DNA of 12,818 nt from Spirochaetota bacterium (GTDB lineage: Bacteria; Spirochaetota; JAGLSM01; JAKPMW01). The notes below the pieces were generated by a model. The model saw only the letters and a list, made by a program, of their open reading frames with translations. It had not been told where the DNA came from and ran no database searches. Below are positions 5,418 to 12,818 of the stretch, piece after piece (the stretch's first letter is position 1; every line of letters begins with the position of its first letter). The stretch lies in NCBI GenBank assembly GCA_029548715.1, contig JAKPMW010000414.1:1-12818 (forward strand), written 5' to 3'. The translations under genes and the position numbers were made by a program.

Positions 5418-6053
5418 GTGTCCCGTTTCGATCCGGCCACCCGCTGCATCCACTGTCACGCCCCCCTGCCGCTCTGCTACTGTGCCCTTTTGCCGCACAT
5501 CGACTCTGCCACTCCGGTCACCCTGATCGTGCACCGCAACGAGCTCTTGCGCTCGACAGCAACAGCCTCGACCACCCGTCTCTGTCTTGCCGGCAGCCGG
5601 ATCCTGCCCTACGGTCAGCGGGACGTTGCCCTTGATCCGGCGGATCTTTTCGCCCCGCCGGGCCGGGCGCTCTACCTCTTTCCTGAGCCTGATGCCGAAA
5701 TTCTCGATACCGCCTGGGTGGCCGCCAACCCCGGACCATGGCACCTGATCGTTCCGGACGGATCATGGGGGCAGGCCGTGCGAATCCGCCGACGGATTTC
5801 GGCCCTGAGCAGAGTCCAGGCCGTCTGCCTCGCCACACCCGGCCCCTCACGCTACGAGCTGCGCACAGCCCGGGCGCCGGGCAGACTCTGCACCCTTGAG
5901 GCCGTCGCACACGCCCTGGGCGTCCTCGAAGGGCCGGCGGTCCGGGACGGCCTGCTGGCCGCTCTCGCTCTCCAGGTCGAGCGGATGAAGGGCTCACGCC
6001 CCCGCTTTCGCCAGAATGACCCGGAACACGAGTCGAGTCTGCCTCACTCGTAG
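5418..6053 (+). CDS. DTW-domain tRNA-uridine aminocarboxypropyltransferase
   Basis: DTW proteins (E. coli TapT is the model) move the 3-amino-3-carboxypropyl group of SAM onto a tRNA uridine to make acp3U. The 211-residue product has an N-terminal metal-binding cluster, C10-x2-C13-x6-C20-x-C22. It continues with VHRNELLRSTATASTTRL at 38-55, which corresponds to the family's H-x2-E-x2-R-x-T-N-T-x-R block. DGSW follows at 114-117 in VPDGSWGQA, and SRYELRTA...LCTLEAVAHAL lies near the C-terminus. Two usual residues differ: Ser116 replaces the Thr of the D-x-T-W motif, and Ala48 replaces the Asn of the TNT block. GTG 5418 is chosen (GGAG 12 nt upstream). ATG 5385 is an alternative and would overlap the preceding gene. 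The last 10 bp overlap the end of recD on the other strand. Confidence 0.87.
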   Translation: MSRFDPATRCIHCHAPLPLCYCALLPHIDSATPVTLIVHRNELLRSTATASTTRLCLAGSRILPYGQRDVALDPADLFAPPGRALYLFPEPDAEILDTAWVAANPGPWHLIVPDGSWGQAVRIRRRISALSRVQAVCLATPGPSRYELRTARAPGRLCTLEAVAHALGVLEGPAVRDGLLAALALQVERMKGSRPRFRQNDPEHESSLPHS

Positions 6054-8011
6054 AGCCGGAGTCCTGACTCGCGCTCAATCATGCTGCGCACGGCATCCCG
6101 GATGACGGACTCCCTGCCAAAAAGCAGTACCCCGCTTTTGGCCCGGGTGATCCCGGTGTAGACAATCTGCCGTACCAAAAGCCGCGAAGCGCTGTCGGAA
6201 GGAAAGACGAGGAGAATCCGTCCGTATTCGGACCCCTGGCTCTTGTGCACCGTGATGGCAAAGGCTGGTTCCCAGGCGCCAAGGTCCAGCACGGGCCAGC
6301 AACGCATCCCTCCACCCTCCGCCTCCCTGAACCAGGCCAGCCGCCCCAGGACCACACCCACATCCCCGTTGAACAGCCGGCGCTCGTGGTCGTTGGCGCT
6401 GATCATGATGGGCAGGCCGTGGAAGGCGCCACCCTCGCCATTGGGCTGCAGACGGTGTGCCGCGACCCCGAGGTCGTCCAGTCTCTCCCTGAGCCAGACC
6501 TGGGCCAGCTTGTTGAGCGATTCAACACCATAGCGGCCCCGACGGACGAGGGCCAGCAGGCGGGCTGAATCCAGCCGGCTGAGCATTCCGTCCGCACACA
6601 GGGCGTCCTCGGCCCCGCCCGTCCCCTGCGAGGAGGCAGCCAGTCCGGCATAGCCCTCCCCTTCTGCGGCACCAAGCACGAGGTCCAGCCAGCCCCGGAT
6701 AAAACCCTGCCAGGCCTTGCCCGAGAGACTCTCCGCTGGAGCAATCCGCGCCAGGGGAAGCCGTGCCACCCTCTCAAGCGCCACCATCTCCAGCGCGGGA
6801 ATGCTGGCGATAAAGCCATCCGCATCCCCGGCATTGCAGGCCAGCGCCGCCGCGGTGATCTCGCCCACCGAGCGCCTGTTTTCGTCGAGGATCACAGCCG
6901 CCATGCCCGAATCACTCCCGCCCGAGCCCTGGACCGCGGGAAGGATGTCCGCCAGGATGGCCCCGGCATTGACCGAGGGTAACTGGTCGCGGTCCCCGAG
7001 CAGGATCAGCCGGGTTTCAACCCGGACCGCTTCAATCAGGGAGACCATCAGTTCGATATCCACCATCGAGACTTCGTCGATGACGACCACATCCGCATCC
7101 AGTGGATAAGCCGCACAGCGGGCAAAGCGCTGCTGCCCGTGTTTGTACTCCAGCAGCCGGTGGATCGTCTTGCCCTCAAGCCGGTTGAAAAAATCCGCCT
7201 CAGCGGGAGAGAGGTCCTCCATCCGCGCCGTCTGGGCCGCTAAGGAGTCCTTCATGCGCTGCGCAGCCCGGCCGGTGGGCGCAGCCAGGGCCACCCGACC
7301 GGCGGTACACAATCCGGCCGACAGGAGGGCCCGCAGCACAGCCGCCACGGTTGTCGTTTTTCCGGTCCCCGGCCCCCCCGAAATCACGAGAGTGCGGGCG
7401 GCAAGCGCCAACCCCACAGCCTCGCCCTGCCTCGGATTGAGGGTCATCCCGGCAAAGGCGCTCCCCCGGGCCAGAGCCGCTTTTTTTCGTGCGGCCGTGG
7501 TCTTGACGGGGTCCAGTTTTCGCCGCAGGCCAAAGGCCTGCTCCAGCCGGCGCTCCGCCGCATACAGGCGCAGCCACCAGGCCCGCACCGGCAGGCCATC
7601 CTCAATCCGCACAACCAGCGGAGTTGTGGGCTGTCCGTTCTCCTCCCCAAGCGTGGTCACCAGATGCCCCGCACCCGCCGGATCCTTGAGCCAGGCCTGA
7701 ATCCGGGCTGCGGCCTGACCCGCATCTCCAGCCGCGCAGCACGCACGTAAAAACCGTGCGGCCAGCCGGGTCATCTCAAGCCCCAGACAGAGACTCCCCT
7801 CCTGCCCGGCCTGCAAGAGGGCCAGGATCACAAGCAGGGCTGCAGCGGGATCAGCCGGCCTGCCCAGCACGATCAGATCCCGCGCCAGTTGGGCATCGCC
7901 GGCTTCAAACGAATCCCCGAAGGCACGCAGCACCCTCTGAACCAGATCATCAGCAGGGTCCAGCCAGGGCTCAAACAGCGCGACAACCCATTCGTATCTC
8001 GTATCCGTCAT
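6044..8011 (-). CDS. recD: RecD, exodeoxyribonuclease V alpha subunit
   Basis: Fast 5'-3' helicase of RecBCD, the complex that unwinds and resects double-strand ends before RecA loading. It has 655 residues, close to the E. coli length of about 608. An N-terminal RecB-interacting domain covers roughly 1-190. Walker A, GGPGTGKTTT, is at 212-221 (K218), followed by the motif Ia block APTGRAAQRM near 244-253. Walker B, VVVIDEVSMVD, is at 308-318 (D312, E313). Motif III, LLGDRDQLPSVNAG, is near 337-350, followed by ENRRS. Motif V, ITVHKSQGSEYGRILLVFP, is near 585-603 and motif VI, VYTGITRAKSGVLLFG, is near 615-630. ATG 8011 overlaps the recB stop codon (ATGA). GGGGAGG (8019-8025) lies 7 nt upstream, inside recB, so translation is coupled. 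All superfamily 1 motifs look intact. Confidence 0.96.
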   Translation of the reverse strand: MTDTRYEWVVALFEPWLDPADDLVQRVLRAFGDSFEAGDAQLARDLIVLGRPADPAAALLVILALLQAGQEGSLCLGLEMTRLAARFLRACCAAGDAGQAAARIQAWLKDPAGAGHLVTTLGEENGQPTTPLVVRIEDGLPVRAWWLRLYAAERRLEQAFGLRRKLDPVKTTAARKKAALARGSAFAGMTLNPRQGEAVGLALAARTLVISGGPGTGKTTTVAAVLRALLSAGLCTAGRVALAAPTGRAAQRMKDSLAAQTARMEDLSPAEADFFNRLEGKTIHRLLEYKHGQQRFARCAAYPLDADVVVIDEVSMVDIELMVSLIEAVRVETRLILLGDRDQLPSVNAGAILADILPAVQGSGGSDSGMAAVILDENRRSVGEITAAALACNAGDADGFIASIPALEMVALERVARLPLARIAPAESLSGKAWQGFIRGWLDLVLGAAEGEGYAGLAASSQGTGGAEDALCADGMLSRLDSARLLALVRRGRYGVESLNKLAQVWLRERLDDLGVAAHRLQPNGEGGAFHGLPIMISANDHERRLFNGDVGVVLGRLAWFREAEGGGMRCWPVLDLGAWEPAFAITVHKSQGSEYGRILLVFPSDSASRLLVRQIVYTGITRAKSGVLLFGRESVIRDAVRSMIERESGLRLYE

Positions 8012-11000
8012 GTCCAGGCCTCCCCGTCCATCCCGTAGGCCCGGGCGGTCGCAGCCAGTTCGTCAGCGGACATACACAGGACGCCGCCCCCCTCTGCTGC
8101 CCGCACACCCGCATCCGACCGTACCTCGGCATACTCCCCGCGCGAGAAGGCCCGCACAAAGAGATAGAGGGCCCCGCCGAACTCGGCAGCGGATCGCCCC
8201 CGGGACACGAGCCAGCGCCGGACAGCGGCCCCGTAGATCGCGGCCTGAAGCGGATAGTTGTGCTTGTCCATCTCGGCTGCCAACGCCACCTGTGAATAGT
8301 CCTCGAGCCAGTTTGTTTTCCAGTCCAGCACGTAGTACTTCCCTTCAAAGCGAAAGAGCAGGTCGATACTCCCGGTCATGAGCGGGGCAAAGCGACGCCG
8401 CTGCGAAAACGGCGTCGCCTCGTCAAAGCGCACCTCCCGCAGGGTCTCCGTCGCCGCAAGGCTGCCCAGCACCAGCAGGCTCCCCCCGCACCTGATGGGG
8501 CTGGTGAGGACGCTTTCGACAAGATCAACCAGCCAGCGGGTCAACTCCTCCCGTGCCTGATCCATTCCTTCTTCTTTTTTTATGTCAGCCCAGCCGGGAT
8601 ATTTGCGTTCCATCCAGCCACGGCTGGCCCTGATACGCGAGTGGCGCAAGATCCGGGAGACAAGCCTGTCACGACAGGCGGGATCACGGCCGGCCGCCTG
8701 AAAATCCGCCTCCTCGAAGAGTCCGTGCACCAGGGTCCCACTTTCCACCCCTCGGGGAAGACAGATCAGGCCCTCGAGTTCGGGGGGATCCGCCTCGAGC
8801 TCCGGCAGTTCTTCGGTTTGTGCGTCATCCATTTTCAATCCGGCTGCCTCGCCCTCGGAGGCGGCATGCTCCCCGGCGGACAGGCCCTCCTCACCAGGGT
8901 CCTCCGGATCGTCCGCTCGCCGGCACCGGGCGGCCATCCCCGAAAAGGAATCAACTATCACTTCATCGAATGACGCCTTGCCGGGCAACCTGTGTTCAAA
9001 ACGCGCCAGGGCTGCCATGGCCCGATCCGGGGCTGTTCCCCCGTCCTCGTTCGTGTTTTTTTGCTGAACAGCCAGAGGCCCCTGACTGGCGAAACAGATC
9101 CCCGGGACGTTGTGCTCCCGGCAGGACTCCAGCGCGACACGCAGGGGAAAGCCCCTGAGGGGGGCGCTCCCGAGTGCAGGCGGGGCGGGTTCGGCCTGCT
9201 TTTTTGTTGTATCCCCTGTCACCAGAGGAATGTAGAGCCTGAGCATGGCCCGGGTCAGGGCAACGTAGAAGAGGCGCTGCGTCTCGGCCTGCCAGTACCC
9301 GTGCGCCATTGCCTTTATCGCACCCGACCTGTCGGTATCGATCACCTTTTTTCCGGCATCATTGTAGTATTCAACATATTTGCTCTTGTCATTGAAATCC
9401 GAAAATCCTCCGGCAATAAACACGACCGGGAACTGCAGCCCCTTGGCGACATGCATCGTCATGATCCGGACCTTGCCCCCGTCACTCTCGAGGGGCTGGA
9501 TGTCCTCGTCCTCTTCGAGACCCTGCGCCCTTTCATAGCGTGTGCGGATCATGGCCGCCATGTCCTCAAGTCCCTGCTCGCCGGCCCCGGGCGCGAGCAA
9601 CAACCCGGAGAGGATCTGGCGCAGATTGGCGCTGCGACGCTCCTCGTCCCGCTGGTCGATCGAGCGGATATGCCGCGCCGTCCGTTCGTCACGCCTGAGT
9701 CCCTGATAAACCCCGCTCTCCCGCTCGAGGGCCATACAGAGTCCCGGCCAGTCCCGGGCCAGGGCCAGTTCGCGCCAGCGGTCAAGCAGGCGCCGCTGGG
9801 GACTCTCGGCCGGAAGGGCGGACTCCAGCGCATCGGGCGGACAGCGGAAAAACGGGGTCGCAAGGGCCAGCCGGATAGCCCGCCCGCTCCCCAGGGCCAG
9901 GGCGTCAAAGAGGGCCAGCACGGCGAGGGCCTCGGGAGAACTCCAGAGACCGCCCGCCTTGAAAAAGGTGCAGGGAATCCGCCGGGCACGCAGGACCCGC
10001 ATCACGGGAGCAGCTTCACGCCTGGTCCTGACCAGGATGGCGATGTCCCCGGCACCCAGGGGACGGGCAGCCCCACCCGACAGCCGCACCGGGGGCAGGG
10101 ACCCGGCCAGGATGGCACTGATCTCGTCAGCGATCCGCCGGGCAACCGAAAAACGGTGTGCATCCTGATTTTTTCCCGAACTCTCAAAAACGACAATCGG
10201 ATCGATCCCCCCGTCTTCGGCCCAGTCATTGCGAACTTCAGCGGGAATAGCGCTTTTTTGAAAGACGGGGACCGTCCCGCCCCCCGGATGGGCACAAAAC
10301 CAGGCCGGGTCTCCTGAAAACAGGGAGCTGGTCGCCTGAATCATGGACGCGTTCGAACGATAATTCTTGGCGAGGGTATAGACGCGAGCCTGTTTGTGTT
10401 GTTCGAGATAGTGTGTGGCTGCAAAATAGGTCGCCACGTCTCCGCCCCTGAAGCCGTAGATGGCCTGCTTGGGATCTCCGATCAGGCAGAGGGTGTGACC
10501 GCCCGCACTCTCGGCAAACACCGTCCTGAAAATCGCCCACTGGGCACCATCCGTATCCTGGAACTCGTCGATCATGGCCACGCGGTAGCGCTCCCGCAGG
10601 CGGTCTGTCAGTCTCCCGCCCTGCCTTTCGACCGCTTCGCGGACAAGCCGGATCATGTCGTTGTAGCTGTACTGGTCGCGGGCCGCCTTTTCGGCCCGAC
10701 CCAGAGCCCGCACCCGGGCGGCAACGGCAAATACAAAAACGCGCCGCACGTGCTCAACCTTGGCGCGCAGCGCCTCAAGCCGGTCAATCACCTCTCCCAG
10801 ACAGGGGATGATACCCCGCCAGGAATTCGTGGCATCGAGTCTACCGATCCAGTCTTTCTTGATGATCTGCTCCCCGGGATCAAGATCACGAAACGATGCA
10901 GAGGCCGTTTTCCCGATATTGTCACGGGCAATCCGGCACAGGACCGCCGCATCCTCAGCCAGCGGGATCACGCCCCCCCGGGATACCTCGTACCTGCCAA

Positions 11001-11772
11001 GAATCCCGGACAGCCCCTCATACAATCGCCTCACTGCCCCATACAAATTCATGTTGTAGGGCGAGGTCTCCTTGTTTCCAGCGAATGCAGAAAAAGACAG
11101 CATGGCCTCCCTGTACGGTGCAAGCAGATCAAGTGCCTTGCAGAGATCGTCGCAAATTTGCTGAACCAGATTCCGGAGCACCTCCCAGTCCGGGACCATC
11201 CCGTCCCCTGGCGGTACAACATCCTCCGCCCCCGCTATCTTGAGTATGACATCCTCGTAGCTTTGGGGCTTGTCAGCATACCCGGCCAGCCGGACCAGGG
11301 CCTCGTCTGCCGGATCGGCATTCCACTCGCGATAGAGCCTGTGCAGCATGGACCGGTGGATCGTCGCATCCTCGACCAGTTCCTGCGAGACGGGCAGGCC
11401 GCACTCCAGGGCGTACTCCCCGAGCACCGAACGGCAGAACCCGTGGATCGTGGTAATCATGGCTTCATCAAACGAGGCCAGCCGGGACTCGATGTGCGCC
11501 CGCAAGGCCGGCTCCTCTTTGGCCAGCTCGTCCAGTCTGGTGCGGATCCGGTCCCGCATCTCCCCGGCCGCCTTTTCGGTAAAGGTCACGATCAGGATCT
11601 GGCGCAGATCGAGACTGTTTTGGACATCCCCATCCCCGCAGACGAGCCGGGCCACGAGGCGTTCGATCGTCCAGGTCTTGCCGGTCCCGGCCGAGGCCTC
11701 GATCACGGCATGCCGCGCAAGATCCACATCCCGGGGATCCTCAAGCAGGCGTGGTTCAGATATCGCCTTCAT
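8008..11772 (-). CDS. recB: RecB, exodeoxyribonuclease V beta subunit
   Basis: Combined 3'-5' helicase and nuclease of RecBCD. It has 1254 residues (E. coli about 1180). Helicase motifs: Walker A ASAGTGKT at 26-33 (K32); VTFTEKAAGEMRDRIR at 62-77; IDEFQDTD near 400; GDPKQAIYGFRGGDV near 430; AKNYRSN near 470; MTMHVAKGLQFPVVF near 767-785; RLFYVALTRA near 830. An acidic linker (about 950-1000) leads to the nuclease domain, with H1016 (GTLVHGLFEE), D1137 (TGSIDLLF), D1150 and K1152 (LDWKTNW), then YPLQAAIYG. The D-x12-D-x-K spacing equals that of E. coli D1067/D1080/K1082, so the nuclease should be active. ATG 11772 is chosen because GAGG (11779-11782) lies 6 nt upstream. The open frame to 12072 lies over recC in another frame and has no family residues. 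It overlaps recC by 17 bp. Confidence 0.96.
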   Translation of the reverse strand: MKAISEPRLLEDPRDVDLARHAVIEASAGTGKTWTIERLVARLVCGDGDVQNSLDLRQILIVTFTEKAAGEMRDRIRTRLDELAKEEPALRAHIESRLASFDEAMITTIHGFCRSVLGEYALECGLPVSQELVEDATIHRSMLHRLYREWNADPADEALVRLAGYADKPQSYEDVILKIAGAEDVVPPGDGMVPDWEVLRNLVQQICDDLCKALDLLAPYREAMLSFSAFAGNKETSPYNMNLYGAVRRLYEGLSGILGRYEVSRGGVIPLAEDAAVLCRIARDNIGKTASASFRDLDPGEQIIKKDWIGRLDATNSWRGIIPCLGEVIDRLEALRAKVEHVRRVFVFAVAARVRALGRAEKAARDQYSYNDMIRLVREAVERQGGRLTDRLRERYRVAMIDEFQDTDGAQWAIFRTVFAESAGGHTLCLIGDPKQAIYGFRGGDVATYFAATHYLEQHKQARVYTLAKNYRSNASMIQATSSLFSGDPAWFCAHPGGGTVPVFQKSAIPAEVRNDWAEDGGIDPIVVFESSGKNQDAHRFSVARRIADEISAILAGSLPPVRLSGGAARPLGAGDIAILVRTRREAAPVMRVLRARRIPCTFFKAGGLWSSPEALAVLALFDALALGSGRAIRLALATPFFRCPPDALESALPAESPQRRLLDRWRELALARDWPGLCMALERESGVYQGLRRDERTARHIRSIDQRDEERRSANLRQILSGLLLAPGAGEQGLEDMAAMIRTRYERAQGLEEDEDIQPLESDGGKVRIMTMHVAKGLQFPVVFIAGGFSDFNDKSKYVEYYNDAGKKVIDTDRSGAIKAMAHGYWQAETQRLFYVALTRAMLRLYIPLVTGDTTKKQAEPAPPALGSAPLRGFPLRVALESCREHNVPGICFASQGPLAVQQKNTNEDGGTAPDRAMAALARFEHRLPGKASFDEVIVDSFSGMAARCRRADDPEDPGEEGLSAGEHAASEGEAAGLKMDDAQTEELPELEADPPELEGLICLPRGVESGTLVHGLFEEADFQAAGRDPACRDRLVSRILRHSRIRASRGWMERKYPGWADIKKEEGMDQAREELTRWLVDLVESVLTSPIRCGGSLLVLGSLAATETLREVRFDEATPFSQRRRFAPLMTGSIDLLFRFEGKYYVLDWKTNWLEDYSQVALAAEMDKHNYPLQAAIYGAAVRRWLVSRGRSAAEFGGALYLFVRAFSRGEYAEVRSDAGVRAAEGGGVLCMSADELAATARAYGMDGEAWT

Positions 11773-12818
11773 CAGCAACCTCACTTTTCTGGATCTCCCA
11801 GTCCGGACTGAACATCCTGATCCAGGGCGCCAGCATCGTCTGGCACCAGGCCCTGATGGCTGACGTATCGGGTACGGCCGGCTGCACAAGGATCTGTGCC
11901 GGATTGAGGAGCGGCCGGGAAAAGGTGCTCTCTTCATCCCCCTGAAGGGCCAGCAAGAGCCCTTCTTCGTCCGGAATATTTCCTTTGTCGGAAAGGAGTT
12001 TTTCAGCCGGGAGGAGCCTGTCCGCCCCGTCTGCAGGCAGAGCGGGATCCAGCAGGGCCATGACCCGTCCAAGACAGGCCTCCTGCTCTACCCCGGGAAA
12101 AAGCGGACAGTCCTTGTTCATCCCCGGCGAGACAAGCACCACGTCGGCAGCGGCATCCAGTCCAAGCTGTGCCCGGACAGAGGGGAGCGCGACCACCAGT
12201 TGGGGAATGAGTCCGGCCACTTCCCTAACTTCGACCTTCTTGCTGACAAAGAGGCAGATGCGCTTCCCCTCTTCTTCAAGCCAGACCAGGGGGAGCGAGC
12301 CCTCAAGCGTGGCATTTCCCACGGGCACTGCCGGAAGCAGGCGCCCGAGGACCGGCTCCTGCCGCACAACCGGGGCTGCCCCAAAGACAAAGGGGGACCA
12401 GACCTGATTTTCGGCATGGACCGCCGCACGCACGCGCTCGCGGATCCCGCGCAGGCCATCCGCCTGTTGCCGGAGGGCATCCTCGTGCGCCTTCCAGAAA
12501 ATCTCTCCGAAAAATCCGGCCGGGACCCGGTCACAGCGCTGATAGCGGGTACGAAAGACCTCATGCCCGCGAGATTCAAGGTAGCCCTCGAAGGAGTCCT
12601 CACCCGCACCGAGGATCCAGGCGATGCAGAGATCGTCCTTGAACGACCACAGGCCTGGGTCGTTTCCCTCATCATTTTTCAAAAACGGTTCATCGGCTTC
12701 AAGAGCCAGGGCCTCGCCCGCCGTATGTTCGAGTTGATGGCGCGAGCGGAGAATTCCGGCAGACGGATCCTGGATCACCCGCCTGATGTCATGCCGGCAG
12801 CGGGTCAGCCTGCATGAC
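11756..12818 (-). CDS. recC: RecC, exodeoxyribonuclease V gamma subunit (C-terminal third; start outside window)
   Basis: Scaffold and chi-scanning subunit of RecBCD. The frame is open to the right edge and gives the last 354 residues of a protein that is about 1120 residues in E. coli. Diagnostic segments are the EADEPF stretch, GFFGEIFWKAHEDALRQQAD, which matches the E. coli RecC block YGAFGEIFWETQCQEMQQLAD, and a tail ending APWIRMFSPDWEI. This region is the nuclease-like fold of RecC that has lost its catalytic residues and instead contacts RecB and RecD; no D-x-K nuclease motif is visible here. No stop or frameshift is seen. It is the first gene of the recC-recB-recD set, and its 3' end overlaps recB by 17 bp, so the operon promoter lies outside the window. 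Confidence 0.93.
   Translation of the reverse strand, partial: SCRLTRCRHDIRRVIQDPSAGILRSRHQLEHTAGEALALEADEPFLKNDEGNDPGLWSFKDDLCIAWILGAGEDSFEGYLESRGHEVFRTRYQRCDRVPAGFFGEIFWKAHEDALRQQADGLRGIRERVRAAVHAENQVWSPFVFGAAPVVRQEPVLGRLLPAVPVGNATLEGSLPLVWLEEEGKRICLFVSKKVEVREVAGLIPQLVVALPSVRAQLGLDAAADVVLVSPGMNKDCPLFPGVEQEACLGRVMALLDPALPADGADRLLPAEKLLSDKGNIPDEEGLLLALQGDEESTFSRPLLNPAQILVQPAVPDTSAIRAWCQTMLAPWIRMFSPDWEIQKSEVADEGDI

Noticed and set aside
8992..10317. Long plus-strand open frame (441 codons) opposite recB
   Set aside because: Low-complexity Gly/Pro/Arg composition with no recognisable motif, and antisense to the RecB motif V-VI region. Treated as a shadow.
8008..11772. AddA instead of RecB
   Set aside because: The neighbours are RecC and RecD with the usual gene order, and the RecC segment matches the E. 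coli GEIFW block, so this is RecBCD rather than AddAB.
10396..11811. Long plus-strand open frame (471 codons) opposite recB
   Set aside because: It lies fully antisense to conserved RecB helicase sequence, is rich in Pro, Arg, Gly and His, and shows no domain. Such mirror frames are expected in GC-rich genes.
11773..12072. Upstream extension of recB
   Set aside because: The extra 100 residues lie over the recC coding frame, have no RecB homology, and the inner ATG at 11772 has a good ribosome site.

Overview
The window reads as a GC-rich bacterial chromosome segment. The best clues are a RecBCD-type (not AddAB) recombination operon, a DTW-domain tRNA-modification protein and a DUF2798 protein. 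All of these are commonest in Proteobacteria and related Gram-negative lineages such as Desulfobacterota. The exact taxon cannot be fixed from the sequence alone. I saw no integrase, transposase, CRISPR array, rRNA or tRNA.

Layout. (i) 1-3027, minus strand: four genes read right to left. They are an NfeD-family membrane protein, an SPFH/paraslipin protein (a classic nfeD-slipin pair), a CDP-alcohol phosphatidyltransferase-like membrane enzyme and a class I SAM methyltransferase that runs off the left edge. The nfeD gene has a good promoter (TTGACA-17-CATACT) and a 14-bp perfect palindrome in its leader. A terminator-like hairpin and a possible second promoter separate the slipin from the phosphatidyltransferase. 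(ii) 3028-3327: a divergent intergenic region. (iii) 3328-6053, plus strand: a secreted protein made of four ~50-residue repeats; an intergenic composite of a perfect 36-bp palindrome and three 18-bp tandem repeats; a Dabb (A/B barrel) protein; a small DUF2798-like membrane protein whose promoter suggests a leaderless mRNA; an unrecognised 144-aa secreted protein; and a DTW-domain tRNA aminocarboxypropyltransferase. (iv) 6044-12818, minus strand: recC (its first part lies off the right edge), recB and recD, joined by short overlaps. recD ends convergently inside the last 10 bp of the DTW gene.

How the genes work together. RecC, RecB and RecD form one helicase-nuclease that processes double-strand ends, and the sequence keeps the helicase motifs of RecB and RecD and the nuclease residues of RecB. 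NfeD and the slipin are membrane partners. The phosphatidyltransferase and methyltransferase that follow may act on a lipid, but this is inference. The plus-strand genes look like independent housekeeping or unknown genes with their own promoters. I found no clear new multi-gene system. The points most worth checking are the missing fourth Asp of the phosphatidyltransferase motif, the four-repeat secreted protein, the palindrome-plus-tandem repeat composite and the candidate leaderless gene.
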